Below are positions 1 to 8,605 of a stretch of 64,000 nt of DNA, in pieces. The translations under genes and the position numbers were made by a program. The notes below the pieces were generated by a model. The model was not told the origin of the DNA. It worked only from the letters and a program-made list of their open reading frames with translations, and did not search any database. Position 1 is the first letter of the stretch, and the number at the start of each line of letters is the position of its first letter. Source of the DNA: Sphingomonas crocodyli (lineage in GTDB: Bacteria; Pseudomonadota; Alphaproteobacteria; Sphingomonadales; Sphingomonadaceae); assembly GCF_004005865.1 (NCBI RefSeq), contig NZ_SACN01000001.1, positions 1,550,001 through 1,614,000 on the forward strand, given 5' to 3'.

Positions 1-660
1 CCCGCCTGCGGGAGAAGGTTTGGATGAGGGTCTTCTTCCCTCTTCTCAGGTATCGAGGAGGTGAGGCAGACCCTCACCCCAGCCCTATCCCGCAAGCGGG
101 AGACGGGGCAAGAAGAAGCGGGACCCCGGATCAAGTCCGGGGTGACGCTGGTTCTTGTGGTGGGCTGCACCGCAAGACGGTTCTCTGGCGTAAAATCAGG
201 ACAGGAAGGTCGGCGCGTCCTGCCACGGGCATCCGGGCGGAACTGTAGTCGGTAGTGGTGCGGGCGCGGCTGGGGCCGATCGGAGCGTTCGACGCACACC
301 TGCTGTCACCAGGTGCGGGGCGAGGCCCGTGGAGTGGCTGCGGCCATTCTTCGAGGGAATGGCCCCGATCATTGGGGTGCGGCGGGGATCTGTCCGGTCG
401 GGGCTACCCGGGATGCGGTTGCCCGCAGTGGATCGGCCCTGTCTTCCCGTCTTTATCCGTCACCACGCCCGCCTGATCGGCGGTTTTGTCCAGCACGCGC
501 CGGCGAGAAGCGATGCGCATCCGCTTCTGAACCGGATGACTTCGCGCCGACCTTGGCCCGGAAACGGAGCGAGCTCTGCCCCGGGCCGGTCCTGCATTCC
601 CCGCTTCGCCTGTACCGGACGATGAGGAACGGGTGGGTTATTAACCTAAATGGTTCTTGA
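1..660. other. Gene-free stretch with repeats and several hairpins
   Basis: I find no convincing coding sequence here; the open frames overlap one another and resemble no family. Bases 1-150 hold fragments of intergenic repeats, including a single hairpin at about 120-147 (cccggatcaagtccgggg) related to the element at 17294-17400. From about 290 to 590 there are several good hairpins: cacctg/caggtg near 297-315, ggccattc/gaatggcc near 343-366, ccgcc/ggcgg followed by tttt near 470-487, and ggcccgg/ccgggcc near 553-585. This could be an unrecognised structured RNA or simply GC-rich intergenic DNA. The conserved cores of RNase P RNA, tmRNA and SRP RNA are absent. Confidence 0.35.
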
Positions 661-693
661 TGTCAAGATAAAGTTCACTATTTGTTCCTGTCT

Positions 694-803
694 CGTCATT
701 GCGAGCGGAGCGAAGCAATTCAGGCCCGCATGGGAGAGGCGCGCGACCTAACTCCAGTGCGGGCCTGGATTGCTTCGTCGCCTGCGGCTCCTCGCAATGA
801 CGA
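694..803. repeat. Intergenic inverted-repeat element, family A, copy 1
   Basis: About 110 bp with long imperfect complementary arms: it opens with cgtcattgcgag and closes with ctcgcaatgacga. The inner parts, around gaagcaat.caggcccgc, are also complementary. The same element occurs at 1973-2082 and 18993-19102, always between genes. It has no coding capacity and looks like a REP/MITE-type chromosomal repeat whose transcript would fold into one long hairpin. Confidence 0.8.
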
Positions 804-905
804 AGTGGGGAGGCGAGGGAGGTGGGGAAGCACGAAATCGTCGAGCCGCTTAACCCTTTGTCCAACATTCGGTGGTGAAATGGCGCCCTTCAAGGACGGT
901 GGCGG

Positions 906-1283
906 ATGACCAGGCGAGCAGCGAGCAGGGACGATCAGGACAGGCGCAAGCCGCGGCAGCGGATGATGCTGCTCGGCACGATCAGCGCATGCGGCGATGT
1001 CGCGCGGCCGCGCCAGCCGATCCGTATCCGCGATCTTTCGGCGACCGGCCTGATGGCGGTGTCCGATACCGCTTATGATCAGGGCGCGATCGTCGACGTC
1101 GAGATGCGCGGCTTGCCGCCGGTGCGCGGCGAGATTGCCTGGGTGGATGGCAAGCGTTTCGGCGTCACCTTCGCGCTGCCGATCAATCCGCTGCTGGCGC
1201 GTCAGCCGCTTGCCAAATCGCTGCCGCCGCGACTCGCGGCTGCGACCAAGCCGCTCCGCCGTCCGGGCTTCAGGGTGGACTGA
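906..1283 (+). CDS. PilZ-domain protein
   Basis: A 125-residue single-domain protein. It carries the two halves of the c-di-GMP-binding PilZ signature: an Arg-rich stretch (RRKPR, residues 13-17) and the D-x-S-x-x-G motif (DLSATG, 43-48). A short beta-barrel-like remainder ends in FGVTF near 90. Members of this family bind cyclic di-GMP and pass the signal to partner proteins, often in motility or envelope functions. The ATG at 906 puts the Arg motif close to the N-terminus, as usual. It stands alone between intergenic repeats, so the pathway it serves cannot be read from its neighbours. Confidence 0.8.
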   Translation: MTRRAASRDDQDRRKPRQRMMLLGTISACGDVARPRQPIRIRDLSATGLMAVSDTAYDQGAIVDVEMRGLPPVRGEIAWVDGKRFGVTFALPINPLLARQPLAKSLPPRLAAATKPLRRPGFRVD

Positions 1284-1381
1284 AGACGGACGCGAACGAC
1301 CTGGCCCCGCCTGTCGGCGTGGTAGTTTCGATCGGGCTGTAAAACGAAGGGCGGGCTTGAGAAGCGCCGCCCTTTTCGGCG

Positions 1382-1537
1382 TTAAAGCCTGGCGATCGCT
1401 TCCTTGATTCGAAGCTTCTGCTTCTTGAGCTGGGCGATCAGAATGTCATCGGGCGATGGCCTGCGGTTCTCCGCTGCGATACGCGCCTCGATGCCTGCAT
1501 GCTTGGCTTGAAGGGCGGACGAATGACTGGTCAACAT
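1382..1537 (-). CDS. DUF465 (YdcH-like) small protein
   Basis: A 51-residue protein starting with MLTSHSSALQ and ending in LKKQKLRIKEAIARL. It has the usual DUF465 form: one short charged alpha-helical hairpin with the conserved KKxKLxxKxxI C-terminal core. An AAGGAG ribosome-binding site lies about 10 bases before the ATG; a second in-frame-looking ATG a few bases upstream opens a different frame. The divergent gene at 1737 encodes a second family member, so this is a pair of related small proteins. The function of DUF465 is not established. Confidence 0.75.
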   Translation of the reverse strand: MLTSHSSALQAKHAGIEARIAAENRRPSPDDILIAQLKKQKLRIKEAIARL

Positions 1538-1736
1538 TGGGCATGTTCTCCTTTCATCACCGACAGACCGACGAGTAGATCATGCTTTGCGAGTCGTGTC
1601 GCGTCATAAAAACGACATCGATCCTTCTCCGGACGCAATTCGTCGCGTTGTGCACGTAACGAATTGAAAAGCGGGTTTCCGGCGCGCTCGGCGCTTGAGC
1701 CGGGGGCGTTTCCCGCTAGAATCATGCGGGGGAACG

Positions 1737-1949
1737 ATGGAGACGACCGCCTTGGACAGCGAGGTCATTAATCGGCGGATCGAACTGTTGCGGCAGGAGC
1801 ATCGCGACCTCGACTCGGCCATCGACGCGCTGCTGTCGGCCAATGCGGTCGACCAGCTTCAGGTCGCGCGCATCAAGAAGCGCAAGCTGCGCCTGAAGGA
1901 CGAGATCGCGCTGCTCGAGGATATGCTGATTCCGGATATCATCGCTTAG
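1737..1949 (+). CDS. DUF465 (YdcH-like) small protein
   Basis: A 70-residue, highly charged helical protein (METTALDS...). The family core RIKKRKLRLKDEI lies at residues 42-54. I chose the ATG at 1737 because it follows ggggga closely and gives the usual family length; an upstream alternative at 1695 adds 14 residues with no family resemblance. It is divergent from the smaller family member at 1382-1537. Role unknown. Confidence 0.75.
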   Translation: METTALDSEVINRRIELLRQEHRDLDSAIDALLSANAVDQLQVARIKKRKLRLKDEIALLEDMLIPDIIA

Positions 1950-1972
1950 GGGCGACCTGCCCCCAACCAGCT

Positions 1973-2082
1973 CGTCATTGCGAGAAGCTGAAGGCGACGA
2001 AGCAATCCAGGCCCGCACTGGAGTTAGGTCGCGCGCCTCTCACATGCGGGGCTGGATTGCTTCGCTTCGCTCGCAATGACGA
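1973..2082. repeat. Intergenic inverted-repeat element, family A, copy 2
   Basis: A second copy of the 110-bp element seen at 694-803, in the opposite arrangement of arms. It lies between the DUF465 gene and the hsp20 terminator. Both ends carry cgtcattgcgag / ctcgcaatgacga, and the centre again holds a gcgcgcctctc-type spacer. Confidence 0.8.
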
Positions 2083-2117
2083 GGTGGGGAGAGGGGCGGC
2101 GCGCAAGGGCGCTCAAG

Positions 2118-2152
2118 CAAAAAGGCCGGACCCTTGCGGACCCGGCCTTCTG
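2118..2152 (-). terminator. Rho-independent terminator of the hsp20 gene
   Basis: On the minus strand a GC stem (aaggccgggtcc / gggtccggcctt) with a short gcaa loop is followed by a run of T. It lies 24 bases past the stop codon of the small heat-shock gene. Confidence 0.75.
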
Positions 2153-2175
2153 TCATCGTTGAGGGACGCGAGGCG

Positions 2176-2649
2176 TTACGCCGCGGCCTTCTCCGGGCTG
2201 GCGTCGATCACTTGAGCGGGTTCGACGCCGTCGATCGCGATGCGGCGCGGCTTCTTGTGCTCGGGGATTTCGCGCACCAGCGAGACGTTGAGCAGGCCGT
2301 TTTCATAGCCGGCCGCCGTCACCTTGATGGTGTCGGCCAGCTGGAAGCGGCGCTCGAACGCGCGCTTGGCGATGCCGCGATGCAGATATTGGGGCGCATC
2401 GGCGCCTTCGATCTGCTCCCCGGCGCGGCCGACGATCACCAGGACATTGTCCTGCACGGTGACGTCGATCTCCTCGCGGCTGAAGCCCGCGAGCGCCATC
2501 TGGATGCGATAGGCGCCGTCGCCCGTCTTCTCGATATTATAGGGGGGATAGCTGTCGCCCTCTCCGCGGGTCGCAAAGTCGACCAGGCGATTGAGATTCT
2601 CGAATCCGATCGAGGACCGCAGCAGGGGAGCGAAATCAAGAGTACGCAT
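2176..2649 (-). CDS. Small heat-shock protein (Hsp20 family)
   Basis: A 157-residue alpha-crystallin-type chaperone of the IbpA class. It starts MRTLDFAPLLRSSIGFENLNRL, then the PPYNIEK opening of the alpha-crystallin domain (about residue 36). The domain continues through YRIQMALAGF, the ENGLLNVSL beta-strand and the C-terminal KKPRRIAI tail. The tail lacks a clean I-x-I motif but keeps the basic stretch. Such proteins hold unfolding proteins for refolding by DnaK/ClpB. The ATG at 2649 was chosen because upstream extension is repeat-like sequence. The gene has its own terminator and is presumably heat-induced; I did not identify the promoter. Confidence 0.9.
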   Translation of the reverse strand: MRTLDFAPLLRSSIGFENLNRLVDFATRGEGDSYPPYNIEKTGDGAYRIQMALAGFSREEIDVTVQDNVLVIVGRAGEQIEGADAPQYLHRGIAKRAFERRFQLADTIKVTAAGYENGLLNVSLVREIPEHKKPRRIAIDGVEPAQVIDASPEKAAA

Positions 2650-2784
2650 AAGGGGTCTGTTCCTTCGAAAAGCGATTTGACCAGTTGCGCCCGCGGGCAA
2701 CCCGCCGGGCTTGTCGCCTGCCGCCCCGAATGGGCACGGCCGACGGCTGGGAGATGGGAGCAGGGGAGGGGAATTCAAGGGAGC

Positions 2785-2876
2785 CGTCATCCCGGCGGAG
2801 GCCGGGATCTCAGGAGGTAGGGGAGGCGAGCGGGTCGCAAGGGCCTCCTGAGATCCCGGCCTCCGCCGGGATGACG
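2785..2876. repeat. Intergenic inverted repeat, family B, copy 1
   Basis: Perfect long arms, cgtcatcccggcggaggcc... and ...ggcctccgccgggatgacg, separated by about 30 bases. Other copies are at 8520-8600 and 15783-15865, each directly beside a gene end. It may act as a bidirectional mRNA-end hairpin. Confidence 0.85.
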
Positions 2877-2886
2877 AAAGGGAGCG

Positions 2887-3489
2887 TCAGTCCTTCTTCG
2901 CGTCGAGCGCGCGGATCATTTCGAGGTGCTTGGAGACGGTGGGCGCGATGGCGCCGGCGGCGGTCTTGAGCGACGCGTTGTCGCCGTCCTTGGCGTAGCC
3001 CTGCATCAGCGTGAGCGCGTCCTCATGCGCGTCGACCTGCTGGTCGATATATTCCTCGTCGAAGGCGGCGCCTTTCAGGCCCTTGAGTTCGGCGAGGTCG
3101 TCCTGCTGGTCCTTGGTCAGCGCGGCGTCCGGCGTCAGCGTGCCGGCGGCGGCCTTGATGTCCGCGCTCGATTTGGTGTGCGCGGTGATCATGTCGGCGG
3201 CGAACGCCTTCACCTCGGCCGAGGCGGCGTTGGTGGCGGCGAGCTTGGCGGATTCGATCTCGAACGCGTCGCTCTTGGCAGCGGTGTTGATGAATTCCTG
3301 CGCGGTCGGCGTCGGCGTGACGGCAGCCTGCACATCCTCCATCGCATTGCCCGCAACCGCGCCCGCCTGATCGGCGAGGTCGCTGGCGGTGTTGGTCGCA
3401 TCGGCCGCCGCCTGTTCGGTCTTGGGGCCGCACGCGGCGACGCTGAGCGCAAGCAGAGCGGCCGAGCTGGCGAGGATCAGTTTCTTCAT
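2887..3489 (-). CDS. DUF4142 lipoprotein
   Basis: A 200-residue protein with a lipoprotein signal (MKKLILASSAALLALSVAACG; lipobox Cys about residue 20). An Ala/Thr-rich linker follows, then a DUF4142 four-helix region from about residue 60 (TAQEFINTAAKSDAFEIESAKLA, then FDEEYIDQQVDAHEDAL). DUF4142 proteins are secreted ferritin-like helical bundles of unknown function, common in alphaproteobacteria. The start at 3489 is the only one that gives a signal peptide. It is divergent from the MFS gene at 3619. Confidence 0.85.
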   Translation of the reverse strand: MKKLILASSAALLALSVAACGPKTEQAAADATNTASDLADQAGAVAGNAMEDVQAAVTPTPTAQEFINTAAKSDAFEIESAKLAATNAASAEVKAFAADMITAHTKSSADIKAAAGTLTPDAALTKDQQDDLAELKGLKGAAFDEEYIDQQVDAHEDALTLMQGYAKDGDNASLKTAAGAIAPTVSKHLEMIRALDAKKD

Positions 3490-3618
3490 GGGGTCTCTCC
3501 GTATCGTTCCGGCTCCCAACGTATTGAGATATCGGACGTTCCATCCGCGCCCTTGCCGCGTGACCGCCGCTGGCATAGCCACAGGCAAAAGAACGGACTT
3601 TTGGGGGAGTTTCGGAAG

Positions 3619-5208
3619 ATGGCGACTGCCGACGTGGCATTCGACGCGAAACGCGATCGGCTGGTGATCTTCGCCTCGACGCTCGGCACCGTGTTCGAAT
3701 GGTATGACTTCTTCGTCTATGGGACGCTGGCGAACATCGTCGCCGGGCATTTCTTCCCGTCGGACAATCCCGCCGTCAGCTTCCTGATCTTCCTGGCCAG
3801 CTTCGGCGTCGGCTTCGGGATGCGGCCGCTGGGCGCGCTGCTGTTCGGCGTGCTGGGCGACAAGCTGGGTCGCAAATATACCTTCCTCGTCACGATCGCG
3901 ATGATGGGCGTGGCGACCGCTCTGGTGGGCGTGCTTCCTACCTATGAGGCGATCGGGGTGACGGCGCCGGTGCTGCTGGTGTTCCTGCGCATCCTGCAGG
4001 GGCTGGCGCTGGGCGGCGAATATGGCGGGGCGGCGATCTATGTCGCCGAACATGCGCCCAACCATCGGCGCGGCTTCTATACCAGCTTCATCCAGGCGGG
4101 GGTGATCGGCGGCTTCCTGCTCAGCCTGATCGTGGTGCTGACGTCGAACATCTTCATTTCGACCGAGGATTTCGCGGAATGGGGCTGGCGCGTGCCGTTC
4201 CTCTTCTCGCTGATCCTGCTCGCTATCTCGCTGTGGGTGCGGCTGAAGCTGAAGGAAAGCCCGGTCTTCATGGCGATGAAGGAGGCGGGCGAAGTCGCCG
4301 CCAATCCGCTCAAGGAAAGTTTCGACAGTTGGGCGAAGGTGCGCCGCGTGCTGGTGGCGTTGTTCGGGATCGCGGCGGGCCTGACGGTGATCTGGTACAC
4401 GGCGCAGTTCCAGGCGCTCTATTTCATCCAGAGCGCGCTTCGGATCGAGGATACGCCCGCGCGGCTGATCGTGGGCGGGGGCGCGGTGTTCAGCCTGTTC
4501 TGGTTCGTCCTGTTCGGCTGGCTGTCCGACAAGGTGGGGCGCAAGAAGCCGATCCTGATCGGCTATGCGCTGACGATGCTGCTGCTATTCCCGCTGTTCC
4601 ACTGGATGGCGGCGGCGGGCAATCCGGGGCTGGCCGAGGCGATGGAGCGCGCGCCCGTGGTCGTGACGGGCAGCGACTGCCGCTACGATCCCTTCGCCAG
4701 CAAGGGGCAGGAGACGCCGTGCGGGCGGGTGCTCGATACTTTGTCGAAGAAGGGTGTTGCCTACACCAAGGTGGAGGGCGCGCCGGGGGCGGCGCCCGCG
4801 GTGACGATCGGCGGCAAGCCCGTCGATGCGAGCGATGCGGCGGCGCTGGAGGCGGCGCTCGCCGATGCAGGCTACAAGCTGGAGAAGATGACGCCGCCGA
4901 TCGGTGCGATGGTGAAGATGGTGCTGTGCATCGTCGGGATCGGCTTCCTGTCGGGCATGACCTACGGCCCCGTCGCGGCGCTGCTGGTCGAACTGTTCCC
5001 GGCGCGGGTGCGGTACACGTCGATGTCGGTGCCCTATCATATCGGGACGGGCTATTTCGGCGGTTTCCTGCCGTTCATCAGCCAATATATCGTCGCGCGG
5101 ACGGGCGATCCCTTTGCGGGACTGTGGTACACGATCGCGGTGGTGGCGCTGGCGTTCGTCGTGACATTGTTCGGCCTGCCCGAGACGAGCGGGAAGGAAC
5201 TGGAATAG
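3619..5208 (+). CDS. MFS transporter, metabolite:H+ symporter (MHS) type
   Basis: A 529-residue inner-membrane transporter with about 12 helices. The first helix carries GTVFEWYDFFVYG, and the loop 2-3 signature is GDKLGRKYTF with its repeat GWLSDKVGRKKP; both are typical of the MHS subfamily (ProP/KgtP relatives). An unusual insert of about 100 residues (roughly 332-430) between helices has two Cys residues and a small alpha/beta-looking segment, probably periplasmic. The substrate cannot be told from sequence; organic acids or osmolytes are usual. It lies 27 bases upstream of alr. Confidence 0.85.
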   Translation: MATADVAFDAKRDRLVIFASTLGTVFEWYDFFVYGTLANIVAGHFFPSDNPAVSFLIFLASFGVGFGMRPLGALLFGVLGDKLGRKYTFLVTIAMMGVATALVGVLPTYEAIGVTAPVLLVFLRILQGLALGGEYGGAAIYVAEHAPNHRRGFYTSFIQAGVIGGFLLSLIVVLTSNIFISTEDFAEWGWRVPFLFSLILLAISLWVRLKLKESPVFMAMKEAGEVAANPLKESFDSWAKVRRVLVALFGIAAGLTVIWYTAQFQALYFIQSALRIEDTPARLIVGGGAVFSLFWFVLFGWLSDKVGRKKPILIGYALTMLLLFPLFHWMAAAGNPGLAEAMERAPVVVTGSDCRYDPFASKGQETPCGRVLDTLSKKGVAYTKVEGAPGAAPAVTIGGKPVDASDAAALEAALADAGYKLEKMTPPIGAMVKMVLCIVGIGFLSGMTYGPVAALLVELFPARVRYTSMSVPYHIGTGYFGGFLPFISQYIVARTGDPFAGLWYTIAVVALAFVVTLFGLPETSGKELE

Positions 5209-5235
5209 AGCGCGGCCGCCCGCTATCGCGGCAAG

Positions 5236-6279
5236 GTGCACCCTTACGATCCCCCCCTCCGCCTGATCCTCGATAGCGACGCGCTGGTCGCCAACTGGCG
5301 CTGGCTGGGCGCGCAGGGCGGGGCGCCGGCGGGGGCGGCGATCAAGGCGAACGGTTATGGACTGGGCGCACGCGAGGTCGTCGCGCGGCTGGCCGATGCG
5401 GGGTGTCGCGATTTCTTCGTCGCGACCTGGGGCGAGGCGCTGGCGGTGGGCGATCTGCCGCACGCCGCGTCGCTCGCGGTCCTCCACGGCGTCCGCGCCG
5501 CCGACATGGCGGTGGCGCTCGCCAGCCGGGCACGGCCCGTCCTCGTCAGTGCCGAGATGGTCGCGCGGTGGAAGGCGGCGGCGCCCGAGCGGCCCTGCGA
5601 CGTGATGGTCGATACCGGCATGAACCGGCTGGGCCTGTCGATCGAGGAGGCGCGGTCGGGCCTGCTCGACGGGCTGAAGGTCGATACGTTGATGAGCCAT
5701 CTCGCCTGCGCCGATGAAGTCGGGCACGCACTCAACGCCGTGCAGCTTGCGCGCTTCGCGGAACTGCGCGGGGCGATCGCGGCGCAGCGTTACAGCCTCG
5801 CCAATTCGGCGGGCATCTGCCTGGGCGCGGACTATGGCTTCGATCTGACCCGGCCGGGGCTTGCCCTCTATGGCGGCATACCGCGCGCCGAGGCGGAGGG
5901 GCATATCGCGCCGGTCGCGCGGGTCGAGGCGGAGATTTTGCAGGTGCGCGATGTGCCGGCGGGCGAGACGGTGGGCTATGGCGCGACCTTCACCGCGAAC
6001 CGGCCGACGCGGATCGCGATCCTGAACCTGGGCTATGCCGACGGCTATTTCCGCGCCTTTGCGGGGCGGGGCGCTGCGCGCATCGGCGATCGCGTCCTGC
6101 CGCTGGCCGGGCGGGTGTCGATGGATCTGATCGCGGTCGATCTGGGCGATGCCGATCTGGGTGCGGGCGACTGGCTGGAGATCGACCATGATCTGCCCGC
6201 GGCGGCGGCCGCAACGGGCATGTCGCAATATGAGTTGCTGACAGGGCTAGGCTCCCGCTATCAGCGCGTCTGGAAATAG
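5236..6279 (+). CDS. alr: Alanine racemase
   Basis: A 347-residue PLP enzyme that converts L-alanine to D-alanine for peptidoglycan. The PLP-binding lysine is in KANGYGLG (Lys37), and the second catalytic base is the Tyr in VGYGATF (about residue 246). The C-terminal beta domain has RVSMDLIAVDL. The start is a GTG at 5236, close after the transporter stop, and no closer ATG keeps the N-terminal strand. The length is near the family norm of about 350-370. Confidence 0.93.
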   Translation: MHPYDPPLRLILDSDALVANWRWLGAQGGAPAGAAIKANGYGLGAREVVARLADAGCRDFFVATWGEALAVGDLPHAASLAVLHGVRAADMAVALASRARPVLVSAEMVARWKAAAPERPCDVMVDTGMNRLGLSIEEARSGLLDGLKVDTLMSHLACADEVGHALNAVQLARFAELRGAIAAQRYSLANSAGICLGADYGFDLTRPGLALYGGIPRAEAEGHIAPVARVEAEILQVRDVPAGETVGYGATFTANRPTRIAILNLGYADGYFRAFAGRGAARIGDRVLPLAGRVSMDLIAVDLGDADLGAGDWLEIDHDLPAAAAATGMSQYELLTGLGSRYQRVWK

Positions 6280-6295
6280 CACGGAAGTCCGCGAT

Positions 6296-7078
6296 TTGAA
6301 TGCCGTCATCGGATTGTTCGCCTCGATAGGCCGCTTGCTGATCGGGGCGCTCGCAGGGCTGGGCCGCCTCGCGATCTTCGCCTGGAAGACGATCAGCCAC
6401 GCCGTCAGCCCGCCTTATTATCCGGGCCGCATCCTGGAACAGCTGATGCAGATCGGCTGGTTCTCGCTGCCCGTCGTCGGCATGACCGCGATCTTTTCGG
6501 GCGCGGCGCTGGCGCAGCAGACCTTCACCGCCGGATCGCGCTTCAATGCGACCGCGACGGTGCCCGCGATCGTCGTGCTGGGCATCGTGCGCGAACTGGG
6601 GCCGGTTCTGGTCGGCCTGATGGTCGCAGGGCGCGTATCTTCCGCAATGGCGGCCGAACTGGGCACGATGCGCGTCACCGAACAGCTCGATGCGCTCACC
6701 ACCTTGCGCACCGATCCCTACCGCTACCTGATCGCCCCGCGCGTGATCGCGGCCTTGATCGCGATCCCGCTGATGGTGATCGTCGCCAATGCGATCGGCA
6801 TTTTCGGCGGCTATTTCGTCGCGGTGTACAAGCTCGATTTCAACGCGGTCGGCTATCTCACCACCACGCGCAATTATCTGACCGCGACGGACATGCAGAT
6901 GGCGGTCGTGAAATCGGCCTTCTTCGGCTTCTTCATCGCGCTGATGGGCTGTTATCACGGCTTCAACGCGCGCGGCGGTGCGGCGGGCGTGGGCCGGGCG
7001 ACCACCGATGCGGTCGTCTCCGCCTTCATCCTGATCCTGTTGTCGAACATGATCATCACGCTGGTGGCGTTCGGCTGA
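6296..7078 (+). CDS. mlaE: MlaE-type lipid-transport permease
   Basis: A 260-residue inner-membrane permease of the Mla/Tgt lipid importer. It shows the MlaE core: GMTAIFSGAALAQQ, then VLGIVRELGPVLVGLMVAGRVSSAMAAELG (about residues 94-123) and the EQLDALTTLRTDPYRYLIAPR loop. The start codon is TTG at 6296. Its stop overlaps the ATG of mlaF by one base, so the two are co-translated. The substrate-binding protein MlaD is not adjacent here. Confidence 0.9.
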   Translation: MNAVIGLFASIGRLLIGALAGLGRLAIFAWKTISHAVSPPYYPGRILEQLMQIGWFSLPVVGMTAIFSGAALAQQTFTAGSRFNATATVPAIVVLGIVRELGPVLVGLMVAGRVSSAMAAELGTMRVTEQLDALTTLRTDPYRYLIAPRVIAALIAIPLMVIVANAIGIFGGYFVAVYKLDFNAVGYLTTTRNYLTATDMQMAVVKSAFFGFFIALMGCYHGFNARGGAAGVGRATTDAVVSAFILILLSNMIITLVAFG

Positions 7079-7833
7079 TGGCGGATCACAAGATCGTCCT
7101 CGACGGCATTTCCAAGACGTTCGGCGACAACCATGTCCTCGACGGCGTCAATCTGGAGATCGAGCGCGGGGAATCGATGGCCATTATCGGCCAGTCGGGC
7201 AGCGGCAAATCGGTCACGCTCAAGTGCATCCTCGGGCTGGTGAAGCCCGATCGCGGTTCGATCCGGATCGATGGGCAGAATGTCGTCGGGCTGCGCGGGC
7301 GAGATCTGGAAAAGATGCGCGCCAAGTTCGGCATGCTGTTTCAGGGTTCCGCCCTGTTCGATTCGCTGCCGATCTGGCGCAACGTCACCTTCGCGCTGAC
7401 GCAGGGCAAGGCGCGCGACGCGACGAACATGCGCAAGATCGCTGCCGAGAATCTGGAGCGGGTGGGCCTGTCGTCCAAGATCCTCGATCTGCGGCCCAGC
7501 GAGCTTTCGGGCGGCATGCAAAAGCGCGTGGCGCTGGCCCGCGCGATCGCGCCGCGGCCGGAGATCATCTTTTTCGATGAGCCGACCACCGGGCTCGATC
7601 CGATCCGCGCCGACGTGATCAACGATCTGATCGTCAGCCTGGTCGAGGATCTGGGCGTCACCGCGCTCACGATCACGCACGACATGGCCTCGGCGCGCAA
7701 GATCGCGCACCGCGTGGCCATGCTCTATCAGGGCAAGATCATCTGGCGCGGCCCGCGCGACCGGCTGTACGACAGCGGCAACCCTTATGTGGATCAGTTC
7801 GTTCAGGGACGCGCCGAGGGGCCGATCCGCTAA
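7078..7833 (+). CDS. mlaF: MlaF-type ABC transporter ATPase
   Basis: A 251-residue ATP-binding subunit that pairs with MlaE. Walker A is GQSGSGKS (38-45), the signature is LSGGMQKRVALARA and Walker B IIFFDEPTTGLDP, followed by the His switch ITHDMASA. It drives phospholipid movement between inner and outer membranes (outer-membrane asymmetry). It overlaps mlaE by one base. Confidence 0.92.
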   Translation: MADHKIVLDGISKTFGDNHVLDGVNLEIERGESMAIIGQSGSGKSVTLKCILGLVKPDRGSIRIDGQNVVGLRGRDLEKMRAKFGMLFQGSALFDSLPIWRNVTFALTQGKARDATNMRKIAAENLERVGLSSKILDLRPSELSGGMQKRVALARAIAPRPEIIFFDEPTTGLDPIRADVINDLIVSLVEDLGVTALTITHDMASARKIAHRVAMLYQGKIIWRGPRDRLYDSGNPYVDQFVQGRAEGPIR

Positions 7834-7935
7834 AGATTGAACGAAGGTTTCGATTACTGAGACCTGACTTTCCAATTGGATCGATCAATTCGTCCTCGGC
7901 ATATGCGTGTCATCGCATTGATCGAGGAGTGAAGC

Positions 7936-8472
7936 ATGCTGGGCCGTGAAGTTCCCAACGTTACCCTGAAGACCCGCGTCCGCGACGAGAGTGTCGAAGG
8001 GCCGAATCCGTTCCGCTGGCAGGACGTCCAGACCGGCGATCTGCTGGGCAAGGGCCGCCAGGTCGTGTTCGCGCTGCCCGGCGCATTCACCCCCACCTGT
8101 TCGACCGAACAGTGCCCGGCTTATGAGCGCAGCTATGACGATCTGAAGGCCGCGGGTGCGGCGGAGGTTTACTGCCTCTCGGTCAACGACGCCTTCGTGA
8201 TGTTCCAGTGGGGCAAGAATCTGGGCCTCAGCAAGACCAAGCTGCTCCCCGACGGTTCGGGCGATTTCACCCGCCGCATGGGCATGCTGATCAACAAGGA
8301 TCATCTGGGCTTCGGCGACCGTTCGTGGCGCTATGCGATGGTGGTCGACAACGGCAAGATCGTCGCCTGGTTCGAAGAACCCGGCATCAACGACGATGGT
8401 TCGGACGAAGACCCTTATGGCGAGAGCGCGCCGGACAAGGTTCTGGAGTGGCTGAAGGCCAATCCGAAGTAA
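7936..8472 (+). CDS. Peroxiredoxin (Prx5-like)
   Basis: A 178-residue thiol peroxidase of the Prx5/hybrid-Prx family. The peroxidatic site is PGAFTPTCS with Cys55; Cys60 follows shortly. The family segment KTKLLPDGSGDFTRRMGML and RSWRYAMVVDNGKI are also present. It reduces H2O2 and organic peroxides. A GAGGAG ribosome-binding site lies 7 bases before the ATG, and the gene ends in a strong terminator. The 100-base upstream region has an ATTGGATCGATCAAT near-palindrome that could be an operator, but I cannot assign it. Confidence 0.9.
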   Translation: MLGREVPNVTLKTRVRDESVEGPNPFRWQDVQTGDLLGKGRQVVFALPGAFTPTCSTEQCPAYERSYDDLKAAGAAEVYCLSVNDAFVMFQWGKNLGLSKTKLLPDGSGDFTRRMGMLINKDHLGFGDRSWRYAMVVDNGKIVAWFEEPGINDDGSDEDPYGESAPDKVLEWLKANPK

Positions 8473-8484
8473 CCCCAAACGAAG

Positions 8485-8514
8485 AAGGGCCGGTCATCGC
8501 TGACCGGCCCTTCC
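8485..8514 (+). terminator. Terminator of the peroxiredoxin gene
   Basis: A perfect stem, agggccggtca / tgaccggccct, with a tcgc tetraloop, lies 12 bases after the stop codon and is followed by tcctatat. A family B inverted repeat begins right after it. Confidence 0.75.
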
Positions 8515-8519
8515 TATAT

Positions 8520-8600
8520 CGTCATCCCGGCGGAGGCCGGGATCTCATGCGCAGCGAAGCGCGTGAGCCTCCTGAGATCCCGGCCTCCGCCGGGATGACG
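8520..8600. repeat. Intergenic inverted repeat, family B, copy 2
   Basis: The arms cgtcatcccggcggaggcc / ggcctccgccgggatgacg match those at 2785-2876. It lies between two converging genes (peroxiredoxin and phaA), where it could terminate both. Confidence 0.85.
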
Positions 8601-8605
8601 GGAAC

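Noticed and set aside
240..620. RNase P RNA, tmRNA or SRP RNA
   Set aside because: The expected conserved cores are absent on both strands.
2134..2820. Long plus-strand frame opposite hsp20
   Set aside because: It is the shadow of the Hsp20 gene in GC-rich DNA; the minus strand gives the family motifs.
4585..6228. Long minus-strand frame across the transporter and alr
   Set aside because: Arg/His-rich shadow translation opposite two clear genes.
7856..7935. OxyR site before the peroxiredoxin gene
   Set aside because: A near-palindrome is present but does not match the spaced OxyR pattern.
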